Shown here piece by piece: positions 13,374 to 28,583 of a stretch of 64,000 nucleotides of DNA. Each line of letters starts with the position of its first letter. Position 1 is the first letter of the stretch. The position numbers were made by a program, and so were the translations under genes. The notes below the pieces were generated by a model. The model was not told the DNA's origin, ran no database searches, and saw only the letters and a list, made by a program, of their open reading frames with translations. Location: positions 28,662,777-28,726,776 of the forward strand of contig NC_030852.1 in NCBI RefSeq assembly GCF_000208745.1. Reading direction: 5' to 3'. Origin of the DNA: Theobroma cacao (lineage: Eukaryota; Streptophyta; Magnoliopsida; Malvales; Malvaceae).

Positions 13374-14116
13374 ATGAGCCACTTAGGACTCTGTAGATAG
13401 ACAACTCTGACGCATGCTTTTTGTTGTAATATGCCAGAGGTGCTTCTCTGTTGTTTAACGTTTGTCTTCTACCGTGTGTTATTAATGTGAATCTTGTTTG
13501 TCGTGGAAAATATTTTATGGTTATGGACCTTGCTACGGCACAAAGTTTTATAGCCGTGGAAAATGATCACACAGTCTTGTAGTCCGTCGAATTGCCTAAT
13601 CTATTTGTTTTAGGGTAATCAAGGTTTCTGAAACATTATATAAGAAAAAGAGAAGTGAGAGCTCGTAGTTCTCTTATCCATTTTGAAGGCACGAAAAGGA
13701 AAACATAAATGAGACGAGGCAATCTCATTTTTCACAATAAAACGTTGGGAAGAGTAAACGTGAAACTCAGGCAATTCAATATAAAAATTACAAAATTTCT
13801 TCCTATACAAAATAGTATTCACGAAATTCCAGCAATCCAGCATCTGGTTTGGGTCCCCGTCAACTTCACGTTGCTGTTCTCCCCATCCTATATACATGCT
13901 GTCTCAACTTTAGGAACTGCCACTTATCTGGAGGAGCAAAATATTAATATGAATGTATCAAAGAAATGGGATTACAAACTACTATTTGCTGAAGCAATGC
14001 AACCTAATCAACCTTAGCAAATAGCAGAGATCCATATGAATTTGCTTTCACCATTAAATTCTCCCAAAAAGAAAGAAAATGACAGAGAAAGCATTCATAT
14101 AAATTGCCTAAACATT
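13374..14116. other. Convergent 3' region between SEND1-like gene and MSH3
   Basis: A 743-bp spacer where the two DNA-repair genes meet tail to tail. It should hold both 3'-UTRs and polyadenylation signals. The open frames at 13619-14017 overlap each other on opposite strands and match nothing I know. Confidence 0.5.
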
Positions 14117-17100
14117 TTACCTGTTTATCAATTCCTTTGCAATGCTTCTAGCCTCTTTCAATAACTGAAAGCTTTTGCCAAGGTCATCATCCGTTCTTGC
14201 AGATTTCAAGTTCAAAAGCAAGTCACTGAAAGCACTGGCAAATTCTTCTAAATTCTCTAGCCTTTCACTGGAGAAGCTACCAATGGATTTCAGTATGTTC
14301 TCTTGTGTTTCTAGTTCTTGATCACTCGATGATGTTTCTGGCTGCCTTTCTTCTGATTTCTTTCTCACTCTGCTGCTTTCAATTGCTTCCAGCCTTGTAG
14401 CCATGATAATTGCTTGACTGATGCATGATGAAGGCAGCTGCGTCAAAACAGAAAGTATCCAAACAACTTAAGTGACAAGCAAATGTTTAGAATGAAAAGT
14501 TCATCCATATTCATAGAAGTTAGTGGGAACAATCAGCAACATCCAAAAATGCCAGAATTGGGAGTGCGAGAGTTACCTGGGCAAGCTGTGCAACCTTGAA
14601 TCCAAAACTCCTTGCAGAAACACCAGGAACAAGCTTATATAGGTACGTGACTTCATGATCAGATTTTGCATCCATAGTAACCTCATCATTATGTGCAGTC
14701 AGATATGAAACATGATATACCTCCACAGAACCAGGAAATTCAACTTTAATATCAGCAATTCTAGGGTAGTGGGTTACAAAGAGGACCATGCATTTTCTCT
14801 GCTCCAACAGATGATGTAATGTAGCATAAGCAATAGATACACCATCATGTGTACTAGTTCCTCTTCCAAGCTCATCAATTACAACCAGTGAGCGTGCTGT
14901 GCAGCTGTGGAGTATTTGAGAAGCCTCACTTAGTTCTTCTAGAAATGTACTTCTCCCTTGTTGTATACTGTCAGAAGCACCCATGCGTGTGTAGATAGCA
15001 TCTAACACATGCAAAGTAGCTGATGCTGCTGGTACAAAGGAACCAACCTAGAAAGATCAGGGAGCACATTTCGCAACAGCAAGCTATTAATATTTTTATT
15101 TCAGGAAACACAATGAAAAGAGAGAGAATTGGACATCATAGAGATTATTTACTTAACAATGAGCATTGGCAGAAAAGAATTTAACAAATACACCCCTCTC
15201 ATAGTACAGTATGAAATTATGCAGAAGAATATGCGAAGGGAAGAGAAAAGGATGAAGCAAGGGAGGAGAGAGAGAGAACTAATATGTGAGCTCAAATTCT
15301 ACCTGAGCCATCATTGCAATTAGTGCAACCTGGCGAATGTAGCAACTCTTTCCACCCATATTAGGACCAGTAACAATCTGACAACACTCCCTGTCTGCAT
15401 GCAATGTTGTGTCATTTGGAACAAAACCCTCTTGTAAGATGGTCTCCAACACCTGGTCAAGCATAGCACTCAATAAACAAACATCCCACAGCAATATATG
15501 AGCTATAATTTAACTCAAAAAACTTATCTCTGGTATTGTTACAAGTCATCAATCATGGTGATTAATTTTAGGGGCAAAAGAGTGTAACAATAGTAAAAAT
15601 ATGAAGAAGGATAAGGCATTGATGAAGAGAAAAGATTTATGAGACGTAGTCTGATTTACATTACAGCCAGGCCAAACCAAAGCGTCCCAGGTTAACTCAT
15701 TAACAGAAAGTTGATTTTCCCCCACAGAGACAAATATTACACAACGGTCACATTCCTTTTGAGCTTAATTCTCATACAATAATCTGTAAAAAGAAAAAAA
15801 AAAAGCAATAGTAGTCCAGTTCTGACTAAAATGCCCTGGGGTATGAGAACTTTTAAAAATGCTAGCTTAATTTAATTAGACTATTTACTTTGAGCAAAAA
15901 AAAATAGACTGTTTATTTTCCACAACTAAGATGCTAACAAAACTTTCATAATCCCAATTCTAATTTTCCCAGGGAAAAATAAACTAACAGACCTAACAAG
16001 ACAGATTTGAGCAACCAGCAACAAGCCAACAACCCAAAGCTCTGAAAATACAATTTAGAGATCCTTTAAATGCCATGCAAATTGAGAGAAACTTTTGGCA
16101 TTGATGATAGTAAGCACTTGACAAATGAAATTTGTAGTAATAAATGTTAGCATTTAGTGAAAAAGTTCTTTCAACATGTTCCAAGTAGATTCAGTTAGTT
16201 ACTAGTATAGTTACATTTAATATGCTTAATTACATATACTTCAACATACAGGGTGACGACCGGAGTGGATTTGTATCTGAACAGGTTCATTGTCATCCAC
16301 AAAGATAGGCCGAACATAATTCTGCAATAAACCATCAAAAATAATAATGAATATCAATTAAGCTTAATCAAGAATAAAGTGTTAAGATGCACCCAGTAGA
16401 TACCTTATTTCTTGAGAGAGTGGCAAGAGAGTGCAAACAGTCCAAAGCAGCAAGTGCTTGAACAGCAGCTTGAAACTCGGAGTAATATTCACCAAATTCC
16501 CTAAGAAAGCTGTCCCAAGCAGCTCGACAGATAATGGTGAGCTCTTCATTTGCCAGTGTTAACTGGTCTAGAGCAGTCAATACTTCAGGCGGATGATACC
16601 TTATTGTCTTTTTGGTACTATTTACCTTAACCCAGTTTGAAGGTACATTGGCATCTATGGGTAGCTGCATCAAAGCGGCAGGGATTCAGGGGCACACAAA
16701 CCAAACCACAGTTGCAAGAAGAAAATGGTATGCAACAACATTACAGTTGTCTGGAGAACTTTATTGCTTAAGGTCTCACAAATAAAAAAATAAACCTACC
16801 TCTATCAAATGTGTGGTTCCTGACACACACATAAATTCCAAATTGCCTTTCCCAAGTCGCTTTCTATACAAGAAAATCAAGTTATCCAGTTTCTCCTTCG
16901 CCAATTGAACTGCTTTCCTAGCTCTAGCAACCTGCAGGTAACCAGTTGAACCAGTAGGATCCAAAGAGATCACAAAATCAAGGCAACAATAAGCACAAGG
17001 AGATTGAAATTCAGAGATCTTCATCTAATATACAAACCTCCGGAAATTGGTTGTTAGAAATGATGATTAAGTTTGTTAAATCCCCTTTATCAGCTGCTTC

Positions 17101-20100
17101 TTTGTTTAGGAAAGATAGCAGTTTTGCAGCATTGCCAAGAACATTGGATGATGAAGCAGTCAAAATCAACCTTTTCAACAGAGCTGACTGCACAATCCCT
17201 ACTCGCACTTTCTTACTGCAATTGTCTTCATGTTCTTCATCAATATGAAGCCGCTGAAGTTGCTTTCCAGCAGATAAAATAGCTTGAATAACTGCAATGA
17301 ACTATACAATTGGATCATTAGAAATTTATTGGCAAATTAAGCAGGGGATTTTAACACAAAGGCCTCACTATTAAAGCTACTGCAAAACAAGGAAAACATA
17401 GCATTCTTAACAATGGCTTCAATGCAGGAGGGGAAACAAGAAAAAATTACAGAAGATCCAGTCACTAATTGCAAATTAAATTTAATTTTCCATTCCTCCA
17501 TCAGTACTTATCCCAAACAACCTGCCAATCAAAAGACTTAAGAAATCATAGTGCCAAAATACCATATTATAACATTGAAACAATTCCAGGCATATGAAAT
17601 ATAAAGAGCCATATGAACTTGACTACTTGAGTACCAGATACTCTAATGCTGCATGCACAATAACAAAGATAAAGAGGGTGATTATACCTCTGCTGGGGTG
17701 GCAGTTCGATGGAAGATTCTTGTTATTCCACGCTGAATATCAGGTGATCTTCCTAAAAAAGTTAAAACTGAGGAAAGCACAGAGTAGAATTCTGGTTGTG
17801 CAATGGTCACATCAGAATCTTCCCCATCTATCTCAATGATACTTTGTGAGACTTTATAACACCCCATGGACAAAGCAATTTCAGAAACAGCATCAAGTCG
17901 AGCAGATATCATGGTTCTATCACATAAAGGATGAGTCACCTGTTTAACGAAATAAATCTTAAGGTCAAATCATAGTTTAGAAAAAATATGGACAAACCAC
18001 CAGAAATCAAACCAAGTTTTATCTCACCTACCCAGTGTCTAAGAAGCCTTGATCCATAAATAGTAAGAGTATGGTTCATAATTTGCAGCAAGGAGCCAGA
18101 TTCAGACCCATCTGAATTATTCCTCAAAATCTGGAGATAGAAAAAGCATCCATTCAGAGTTAAATAAGGTTTAATTGAGAAGCAGAAAGTTCTTAAACAC
18201 GTGTACTAGCTTCAAGAACCATTCTAGCCACCAGCAGTATTTTAAAATTGAATAATGTACAGATTACTTTTCCAAAAAGTCATTGCTAACTAACAACAAA
18301 CTTCCAGAATTCCAACCAGGTACCATTGATCTAAAAATATTATACCATGCAGATTTTACCCCGTGTTATCAGTCTCTAGTACAATGCTTGCCAAGCCAAA
18401 TATTTACCAAATGGTTTTAGGAGTCTAAACTTGTTCCCAACTAATCGCAAGGTAGACAAGATGTATTAATAGGCTACGCTGGTTAAACCTCACAATAACC
18501 GCGAATATCCATTAGGACACCCATGAGCTGATGACAAATTTCTGATGCCATTTTGTGACCAGATAGCCCAACAACAACTCGGATCAGAGCAACTTAGCAG
18601 TAAAGGAAACTAATATTCTGAGAAAATCTCAGTAATAGACACATACACAAAATGATAAAACAATTACCTCTAATTGTTGAAGTGTATTTGCTGAAAGATT
18701 CATCTCCAAACTGCTTGATAAGGAACGAAATGAAGCTTCAAGGCACACAATTCTTTCAAATCCAAATTGCTTGAGATGACGAATGGTTAAGGCCAAAGCT
18801 TGTAAAGCCAAATCTGGCATGTTCATAACCCCCTTAAAGAAAGCAAATTCAAGAAAAGTAAATTAATACATTAGAACAAAAACAGTAAAAAACAATGGCT
18901 TAGTGGAAGAAAGAAATCAATTTAGTAGTATTACAAGAAAAAGGTAGGCAAGAAGCAAAAATTGCTATCTAAGGAAGAGCTAAATATTGTTTAATTTCAA
19001 CAGGAGAAAATATATACAAATAGTTGACCAAACAAGTTATCCAAAGGTTGACAGCTAAGAGTTAAACAGACCACAATAGAAAACTCATTCAAAATCAATG
19101 TTTCTTTCAGTGTGCAAAAATGTAGTGGTCAATGTCACACCTGAATTGAAGAGTGAGAATATTCTGTTGCCTCCAATGACTGATTCACATTACTGGCTAA
19201 ATTATCTTCAACCATCTTCTCATACACAGACATCACTTCCGCAAGTGCGCCACCACCCTTGAAACAATCACAAGAGGCATGCTCCAGACGAACATTTGAA
19301 GCAGGTCCAGCATATGCCAATAACAACTGATACAAGAATTTTTATATCAGTTAAAAGACAGAGCCTTGGAAGATTATGTTGGTTCATCTATAAAAATATT
19401 CTACATGATACCCTTTTTTTGATTTCCATGGATGAATGAGCCAGACACTTTGACCAGATTTTTAGTTAATACTCAAAATTATACAAGGTAAAGCATTTCA
19501 ACCGAAAATACTAACGAGTGATAAAAGTGTACATGACTAAGTTTACCTAATTATACAATTGGTAAGTTCCAAAGACTACATTCTAATTCTATTTTCCAGT
19601 AAATGACTCCTTGCAGCTCTACTTTCCCACTCATAACCATATACCAAAAGATTCCTCTTCTTATACTGCATTTTCTCTTATAAACAGCTGTTTAGTATAT
19701 AAATCTATAAGAACAAAGTCATTTCCAACACTTTCAATACATGCCACTCTCCAACTTCCTCAACATGGTTATTCCAGCTTCTTCGTTTTTTAAAAAGGTG
19801 AGCTTAATTTTGATAATTAAATCACTTAATATTTCCTACAAGGGGCCTATCTTAATATGCCACTGCACAAACTATAACAGTAATCAAGCAAGTTTTGCAA
19901 ACCAACAAATGATATACCTTTTCTGTTTGTTTCGAAAGCGGTTCTCCAACCAATAACTCAGCGGGAGCCAAGCTAAAAACCACAGCTTCAAGCCCGCTCC
20001 TCATAACTCCATCATCAAACTCCCCATAAACAACATCCCCCGTTGAAATCTCCACTCCAACAATTCCAACCCTCACATCAACCGCACCAGAACCTGAAAC

Positions 20101-20892
20101 AGACCCCGAAAACTCCAAACCTTTCTCCACAACGCAAACCAAATAATTACTCTCTCCACCACACCCTTCCTCTTTCCCTCCCACATCCTCCGCGGCCTCC
20201 AGCGTAGCCTTCGTGTATAATGCCGACAAACCCCTGCAAAACGGTCCAACTCGGTTCGAACCATGCGCCTTAATCGCCGCCGTTTCTGTCTGTTTCACCA
20301 CACCAACCTTGTATCCCGCACTGACCAGCCTCCTCACGTGGACATTCAGTCGAAAAGTAGGTACGCTAGCCGTTAAGAAGTTGCGGTCCACGTGGGCATA
20401 TATTCCCAACTCTTTCGCCGCGATTTCCGCATCCTTCCCGAAGAATCGGAACCTGTAACCGACTTCCACCATGAGAAGAACATCCGGGTATTTGTTTTTT
20501 AAATCCACCACTTGTTGTTCTAGTGGGGTGTACTTTTTGTGGTCGGATCCGGAAAGTTCGACGGTAGGTTCAAGCGGACGTCGTGGAGAAGGTTCCAGAA
20601 GTTTGTGGAGGAATTTTTGGTGGAGGGAAGGATTAGACTGAAGAGGAACGGGGTTGTGGGTGTGAGGTGAAAGCGTGGTTTTGGGTTTCTTAGGAGTGGA
20701 AGTGAGGTGGGTTGAGAGGAGTTTGCGCTTTGAAGGGGAAAAAGAGACAGTTGCTTTTACGTTGGGTGATGGGATTGGCGGTGAAGGAGGAGACGGAGAA
20801 GATGAAGGGTTTGCTGGTGGAGTTGGGGTGGATGGGGTTTTGGGTTTGGGGGCAAAAAAACGAGAAATGACTTGTTGCTTTTGCTTCCCCAT
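14117..20892 (-). CDS. MSH3: DNA mismatch repair protein MSH3
   Basis: Twelve exons on the minus strand (20892-19918, 19326-19141, 18832-18668, 18130-18032, 17939-17688, 17301-17038, 16931-16800, 16664-16404, 16321-16250, 15452-15303, 15047-14577, 14437-14117), each a multiple of three, give 1115 residues; the Arabidopsis protein is about 1080. MSH3 pairs with MSH2 to form MutS-beta, which binds insertion/deletion loops in the nucleus. A PCNA-binding PIP box is visible at residues 6-13 (QQVISRFF), followed by a disordered Pro/Ser/Lys-rich stretch. MutS domain I follows (about 125-250, with [18 protein letters not shown]). Lever and clamp regions fill exons 2-8. The ATPase has Walker A GPNMGGKS (831-838), [10 protein letters not shown], Walker B VVIDEL (907-912, D910 E911) and GRGTSTHDG. 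All catalytic motifs are intact. The stop TAA overlaps a potential donor, but no further exon is needed. Confidence 0.95.
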
Positions 20893-24469
<3,577 letters not shown>

Positions 24470-25505
24470 CTTTGGCATGGATGTCAAGAGTGAACCTTCC
24501 TGCTTGCATCCTGACTGCTACATCCTGAGAATATTGCTTGGGCTTCAAGAGTTGATGGCCTGATGGTATTTAGTGAGAGAATTCTGGTACTTGGGTATCC
24601 TAAGTTGATTAAGGTGACTGAAACATTGACACTATGGCAAACTTTTGCACCCTAATTTGGTCACAAACCATTTTATTAGTGTTCGCTTTTATTATAGTTT
24701 AGGTCACTGCTGATCATGGTCTGTCTTGTCTGAGTCCCTTGTCACATTGGTCTCTCAACTTAGATGGTTTATGGTTTTATACACTTTAAGAATGATTTAA
24801 CCAGCTATTGTTTGGGGGTATAATGGGCTGTCATATCCTGGCTATGGAATATGTCTGCTTTGTTTTCATGTAAAGCTGATTGTGCTCCCAGTGTAATGTG
24901 TAAGGTGGATAATTGGCTTTGAATCTTGGTGGATGGTTGTTCATTAAACAAGCTTACAATGCTATCATGTCTTTGAGCATGCACCAAATCAAAATTTTAG
25001 GGTACTTGTATTATTTCTACTTTGACAGAATGGAATTATGGCCAACTGGACTGCAGCTGTGGATGGTTCGTTTGTGATGGAATGAAAAAAAACTAAAAGC
25101 TCCTATTATTTGGATTCCAGTGAAAATTGTAAAATTTTTATTTAATATATAAATGTACATGGAAGTGTGGGAGACAATTCACTTTGTTCAAGGGAAGGAT
25201 CTTCAATGTTAGATTACTTGGCTGACTTTGCCAAATGGTTGGGGGTGCGGAATGACATAGATCCACTATGAGGAAACACTTAAGCTTAGCAGAAGTGGCA
25301 ATAGTCCAAATCCTAGGCACGATTGATCAAAGATCAAATAGTCATTCCAACAATAACTTGCTGAGACAAGTTTTGTTGATCGCTTACAAAGTTTAGGATT
25401 TCTATAGTTTGCTGCTTTCTGTATTGGAAACCGATTTCTTTCATGGAATTTCTGTTAGCCTTTACCATTGCTGTCCAATGTAGTTCTCAATGCCCTAAAA
25501 GCATT
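24470..25505. other. Convergent spacer between CFIm25 and the PPR gene
   Basis: About 1 kb holding the CFIm25 3'-UTR on the left and the 3' end of the PPR gene on the right. I see no coding region or recognisable repeat. Confidence 0.5.
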
Positions 25506-27194
25506 CTAAACAATGGTGCTGCCTCCTACCTTCTTCAAAATTTTCCTCTCTTCCATCTTTTGTCTAGCATTCAGAGCCTGAGGCCATTGACCAACTGAAG
25601 CATGGATGTTAGACGAAAGGACATGAACTCCTGATTCTTTTGATTCCAACTCAGTGGCTCTCTCTACCACCTTTTCCGCTAACTTCAAGTCACTTCTTAC
25701 CCTACATCCCCCTAACAAAGCTCCCCAAATAGCAATATCGGGCTTATACGGCATATCCTTCACTAGAAGCTGCGCTTCCTCAAGCTGACCATTTCGGCTA
25801 TGTAAATCTACAAAACATCCGAAGTGTTCAAGCTTTGGACTAACTCCAAAATCTCTTTCCATACTGTAGAAGATTTTCCGACCTTCCTCTACCAGGCCTC
25901 CATGGCTACAAGCAAACAAAACACTAGTAAAGGTGAAATCATTTGGCTTCAATCCATCCTTCTGCATAAGAAAGAAAATCCTAATCGCATCCTCTGTTCT
26001 TCCATGGATAGCTAGTGATTTTATCATAACATTCCAACAAAACACATCACTCTTCTTTATTTTGATAAACAACGTAAAAGCTCTGCTAATATCCCCACAC
26101 TTAGCATACATGTCTATAAGGGCAGTCCTTACTATAACCCCCAATCGAGGCCAATCTTGTATCAGGAAGTGTATCCATTTGCCTATCTCCAGAGCACCTA
26201 AGTGGGAACATGCTGACAGAACAGAAACAAATGTATATTCATCCGAAACTACGCCTTCTATTTGCATTTGCTCAAAAAGATCTAATGCTTCTTGAAATCT
26301 CTCATGTTTAGTATAACTCGAAATCATTGAATTCCATGAAACCACATTCCTGCATGGCATTTTCTCAAAAATCTTTCTCGCTGTGTCAAGGTCTCCTGCA
26401 TCAGCATATGCTCCAATCATCGAAGTCCATGAAACAACATTCTTCTCCGGTATCCTTTCAAACAAATGCCTTGCCTTTGAAAGTTCCCCGACTCTAGTGT
26501 AACCCAAAATCATAATATTCCACGAAATAACATCTTTTACCGGCATCGAAACAAACAAATCTATAGCGGAACTTACGTTACCATTGCAAACGCATTGGTA
26601 TATCATCTGATTCCATACTTGCACAGGTTTCACTGACATATCATCGAAAACTTTACGGGCATCGCGTCGTTCGCCCTTCTTTACTTCAAGAGAAGCCTGC
26701 ATTTTTAAATACATATTAAAAAGCGAATTGGAAACTTCAAAACTTGATTCAAAGCCAGATTTTAGAATCTGGCAATGCACGTTTTGGGATTTTCTAAACA
26801 ACCCCAATTGAGAGCAAGAGTTTAACACATATGGATAAGTGTAATTATCAGGTCTCAACCCTCTTTGAGGCAATTCATCAAACACAGACATGCAATCTTC
26901 AAGGGGTCCATTAAAGGCGTAGCCTCTAACCATGATATTCCAAGGCATGATTCGCGAGTAGAAAGGAGTACCCATTTTAGAGAAAATGAGATCGGAGTAA
27001 ACCATGGATCCGAACTCGGTGCTTCGACGAAGAAATGTGGAGAAAATGTGGAAGTTTTGGCAAAGGGCAGTGGTGATAATGAAGGCATGGATTTGTTTTA
27101 GCTGATTGAAAGTGCAATGAGGCAATAGATTTGAGATATCAGCCATACATGGTGGTTCGCGATCGAAGATTAAATGCTTTTCAAATAAACGCAC
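25506..27194 (-). CDS. Pentatricopeptide repeat protein, PLS class, E subgroup
   Basis: An intronless 562-residue frame. After an N-terminal region (CTFNQLKQIHAFIITT) it is built of PPR units: MPWNIMVRGYAFNG, LRPDNYTYPYVLNSCSQLG, VISWNIMILGYTRVGEL, VVSWTSMIGAYADAGDL, VVSWNSMISSYTKHER, SDEYTFVSVLSACSHLGAL, RTALIDMYAKCGDI, CWNVMIKSLAIHGR, KPNDFTFTSVLFACSHGGL. Units of mixed length (P, L, S) define the PLS class. A degenerate E region follows (AIWGALLGGCRVRSD to KKVGGSTIV), and there is no DYW domain, so any C-to-U editing would need a partner deaminase. Such proteins bind single RNAs in mitochondria or chloroplasts. The start could be the second ATG at 27146 (MADISNLLPH), since the first 16 residues are unlike the family. 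The E motif is a little short at its end. Confidence 0.9.
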   Translation of the reverse strand: MRLFEKHLIFDREPPCMADISNLLPHCTFNQLKQIHAFIITTALCQNFHIFSTFLRRSTEFGSMVYSDLIFSKMGTPFYSRIMPWNIMVRGYAFNGPLEDCMSVFDELPQRGLRPDNYTYPYVLNSCSQLGLFRKSQNVHCQILKSGFESSFEVSNSLFNMYLKMQASLEVKKGERRDARKVFDDMSVKPVQVWNQMIYQCVCNGNVSSAIDLFVSMPVKDVISWNIMILGYTRVGELSKARHLFERIPEKNVVSWTSMIGAYADAGDLDTARKIFEKMPCRNVVSWNSMISSYTKHERFQEALDLFEQMQIEGVVSDEYTFVSVLSACSHLGALEIGKWIHFLIQDWPRLGVIVRTALIDMYAKCGDISRAFTLFIKIKKSDVFCWNVMIKSLAIHGRTEDAIRIFFLMQKDGLKPNDFTFTSVLFACSHGGLVEEGRKIFYSMERDFGVSPKLEHFGCFVDLHSRNGQLEEAQLLVKDMPYKPDIAIWGALLGGCRVRSDLKLAEKVVERATELESKESGVHVLSSNIHASVGQWPQALNARQKMEERKILKKVGGSTIV

Positions 27195-28420
27195 CGGATA
27201 GCGCTATATTGGAAAACAGTACAGCTTCATGTCGGATATCGATGGTACATGCGTAACCTTTCCTTCCATAACCTTTTCTAATTGCTTCAAACTTTTCCTT
27301 ACTTGAAATAATTTCAGGTGAACGTCTTAAACTTTACTGCAAATCTAAATATAAAATAAATATGATATTTTAAAAAGTTCTTAAATTATTTTTAAAATTT
27401 TAAATTATTTTTTATTTTTTAATTAAATTTTTATATATTGATTTTGAATCAAAGAACTTTTTATTACTAATGTTAACATTAATTTAAATGATATTTATCA
27501 TTTTATATCGCGTGCAATATGACATGTTGACTTTTCACAGTGAAAAGTAAGATTGATACATGGAAAAGTGCAAGACAAAAGCATAGCATTGTTGCAACAG
27601 AAAAATCAAAACAAACAATTCTAGCAAAATCAAAAAACAAAACATAATCGGAAGCACAAATCATTTATTATAATAAGTTAACATACTACATTAGTACACA
27701 TAATATAAAATTATAAGTTTCATTTTCACTAACGAAAGTAATTGATTTTTAATTATAAAAATTTATTTGATTCAAACTAAAAATAATAAATTAATTGAAT
27801 GTAATAAAAATAAAATTTTATTAAATAATTTTTAAAAAATTTAAAAATATTATGCTTACAAAATACTTTAATATTGATCAGTAAAAATTTACTTACATAT
27901 ACAGATTGGCCCTAAGTAAACATGATATACGGACGCTTAATTTCATTTTATTGTCACTTGTCACTTACGTAACTTCTGTTATTTGCTTTTTAGTTTTTCA
28001 AGTCCTGATATATAGTGAAAGCATATAGAAATAAGAAAAAAAATAATATTAAAAAAGTAAAAACAATTCAATTTTATTCTAGAAATGAAACCATATACAT
28101 TATTTTGTTATTCATAAAACTACATGTTCAAACAGAAGAATGTAACTAAACAATGTTACTGTTTGAAATGGCATCACCACCATGGTGGTCAAAATATAAT
28201 TCTCCATCCGAGTGAGTGAAGAAATTTAGAAACCTATCGCTAATTACTCAGGAAATTGAAAGAAGAGATGTTTTCCGATTAGATGGTAGAGATTGGGTCA
28301 ACGATATACTTATTCCAAATGTGGCAGGAAGCCTTCCAGCAGGTAAACAGCAAATCAAGAAATTAATAGTAGCAATTAGCAAATAAGACATAGTTCAAAG
28401 CTTATGATTAGTTGATGTTA

Positions 28421-28583
28421 TCCTCAGCGTATGATTAGTTTTTATTTTTAAAGGCATAAGGAGATTTCATTGATAAGAATGGGAAGAGGACTTCCCCTTT
28501 ACAAAACGCATGGCAGACTTCCATGTTAAAAAAAAAAACAAAAAGAGTATTGATTAGTATGCCCATTCTCAGCGTATGATTAG
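28421..28583 (-). mobile_element. Short LINE-like retroposon scrap with apparent target duplication
   Basis: The 19-base string CTCAGCGTATGATTAGTTG-type core (CTCAGCGTATGATTAGTT, at about 28423-28440 and 28566-28583) flanks about 125 bp. Read on the minus strand, the interior ends with TTATCAATGAAATCTCC and then an A-rich CTTTAAAAATAAA end, as in the 3' ends of plant LINEs. A second A-run lies on the other side. It would be a 5'-truncated insertion. A simple local duplication is the alternative. Confidence 0.4.

Noticed and set aside
17594..17839. Plus-strand frames across MSH3 exons
   Set aside because: They lie opposite conserved MSH3 exons and cross its splice sites.
27340..27870. Possible second element with inverted AT-rich ends
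   Set aside because: The two ends share a GAATCAAA-centred stretch in inverted orientation, but agreement is only what AT-rich DNA might give; boundaries and target duplication could not be set.
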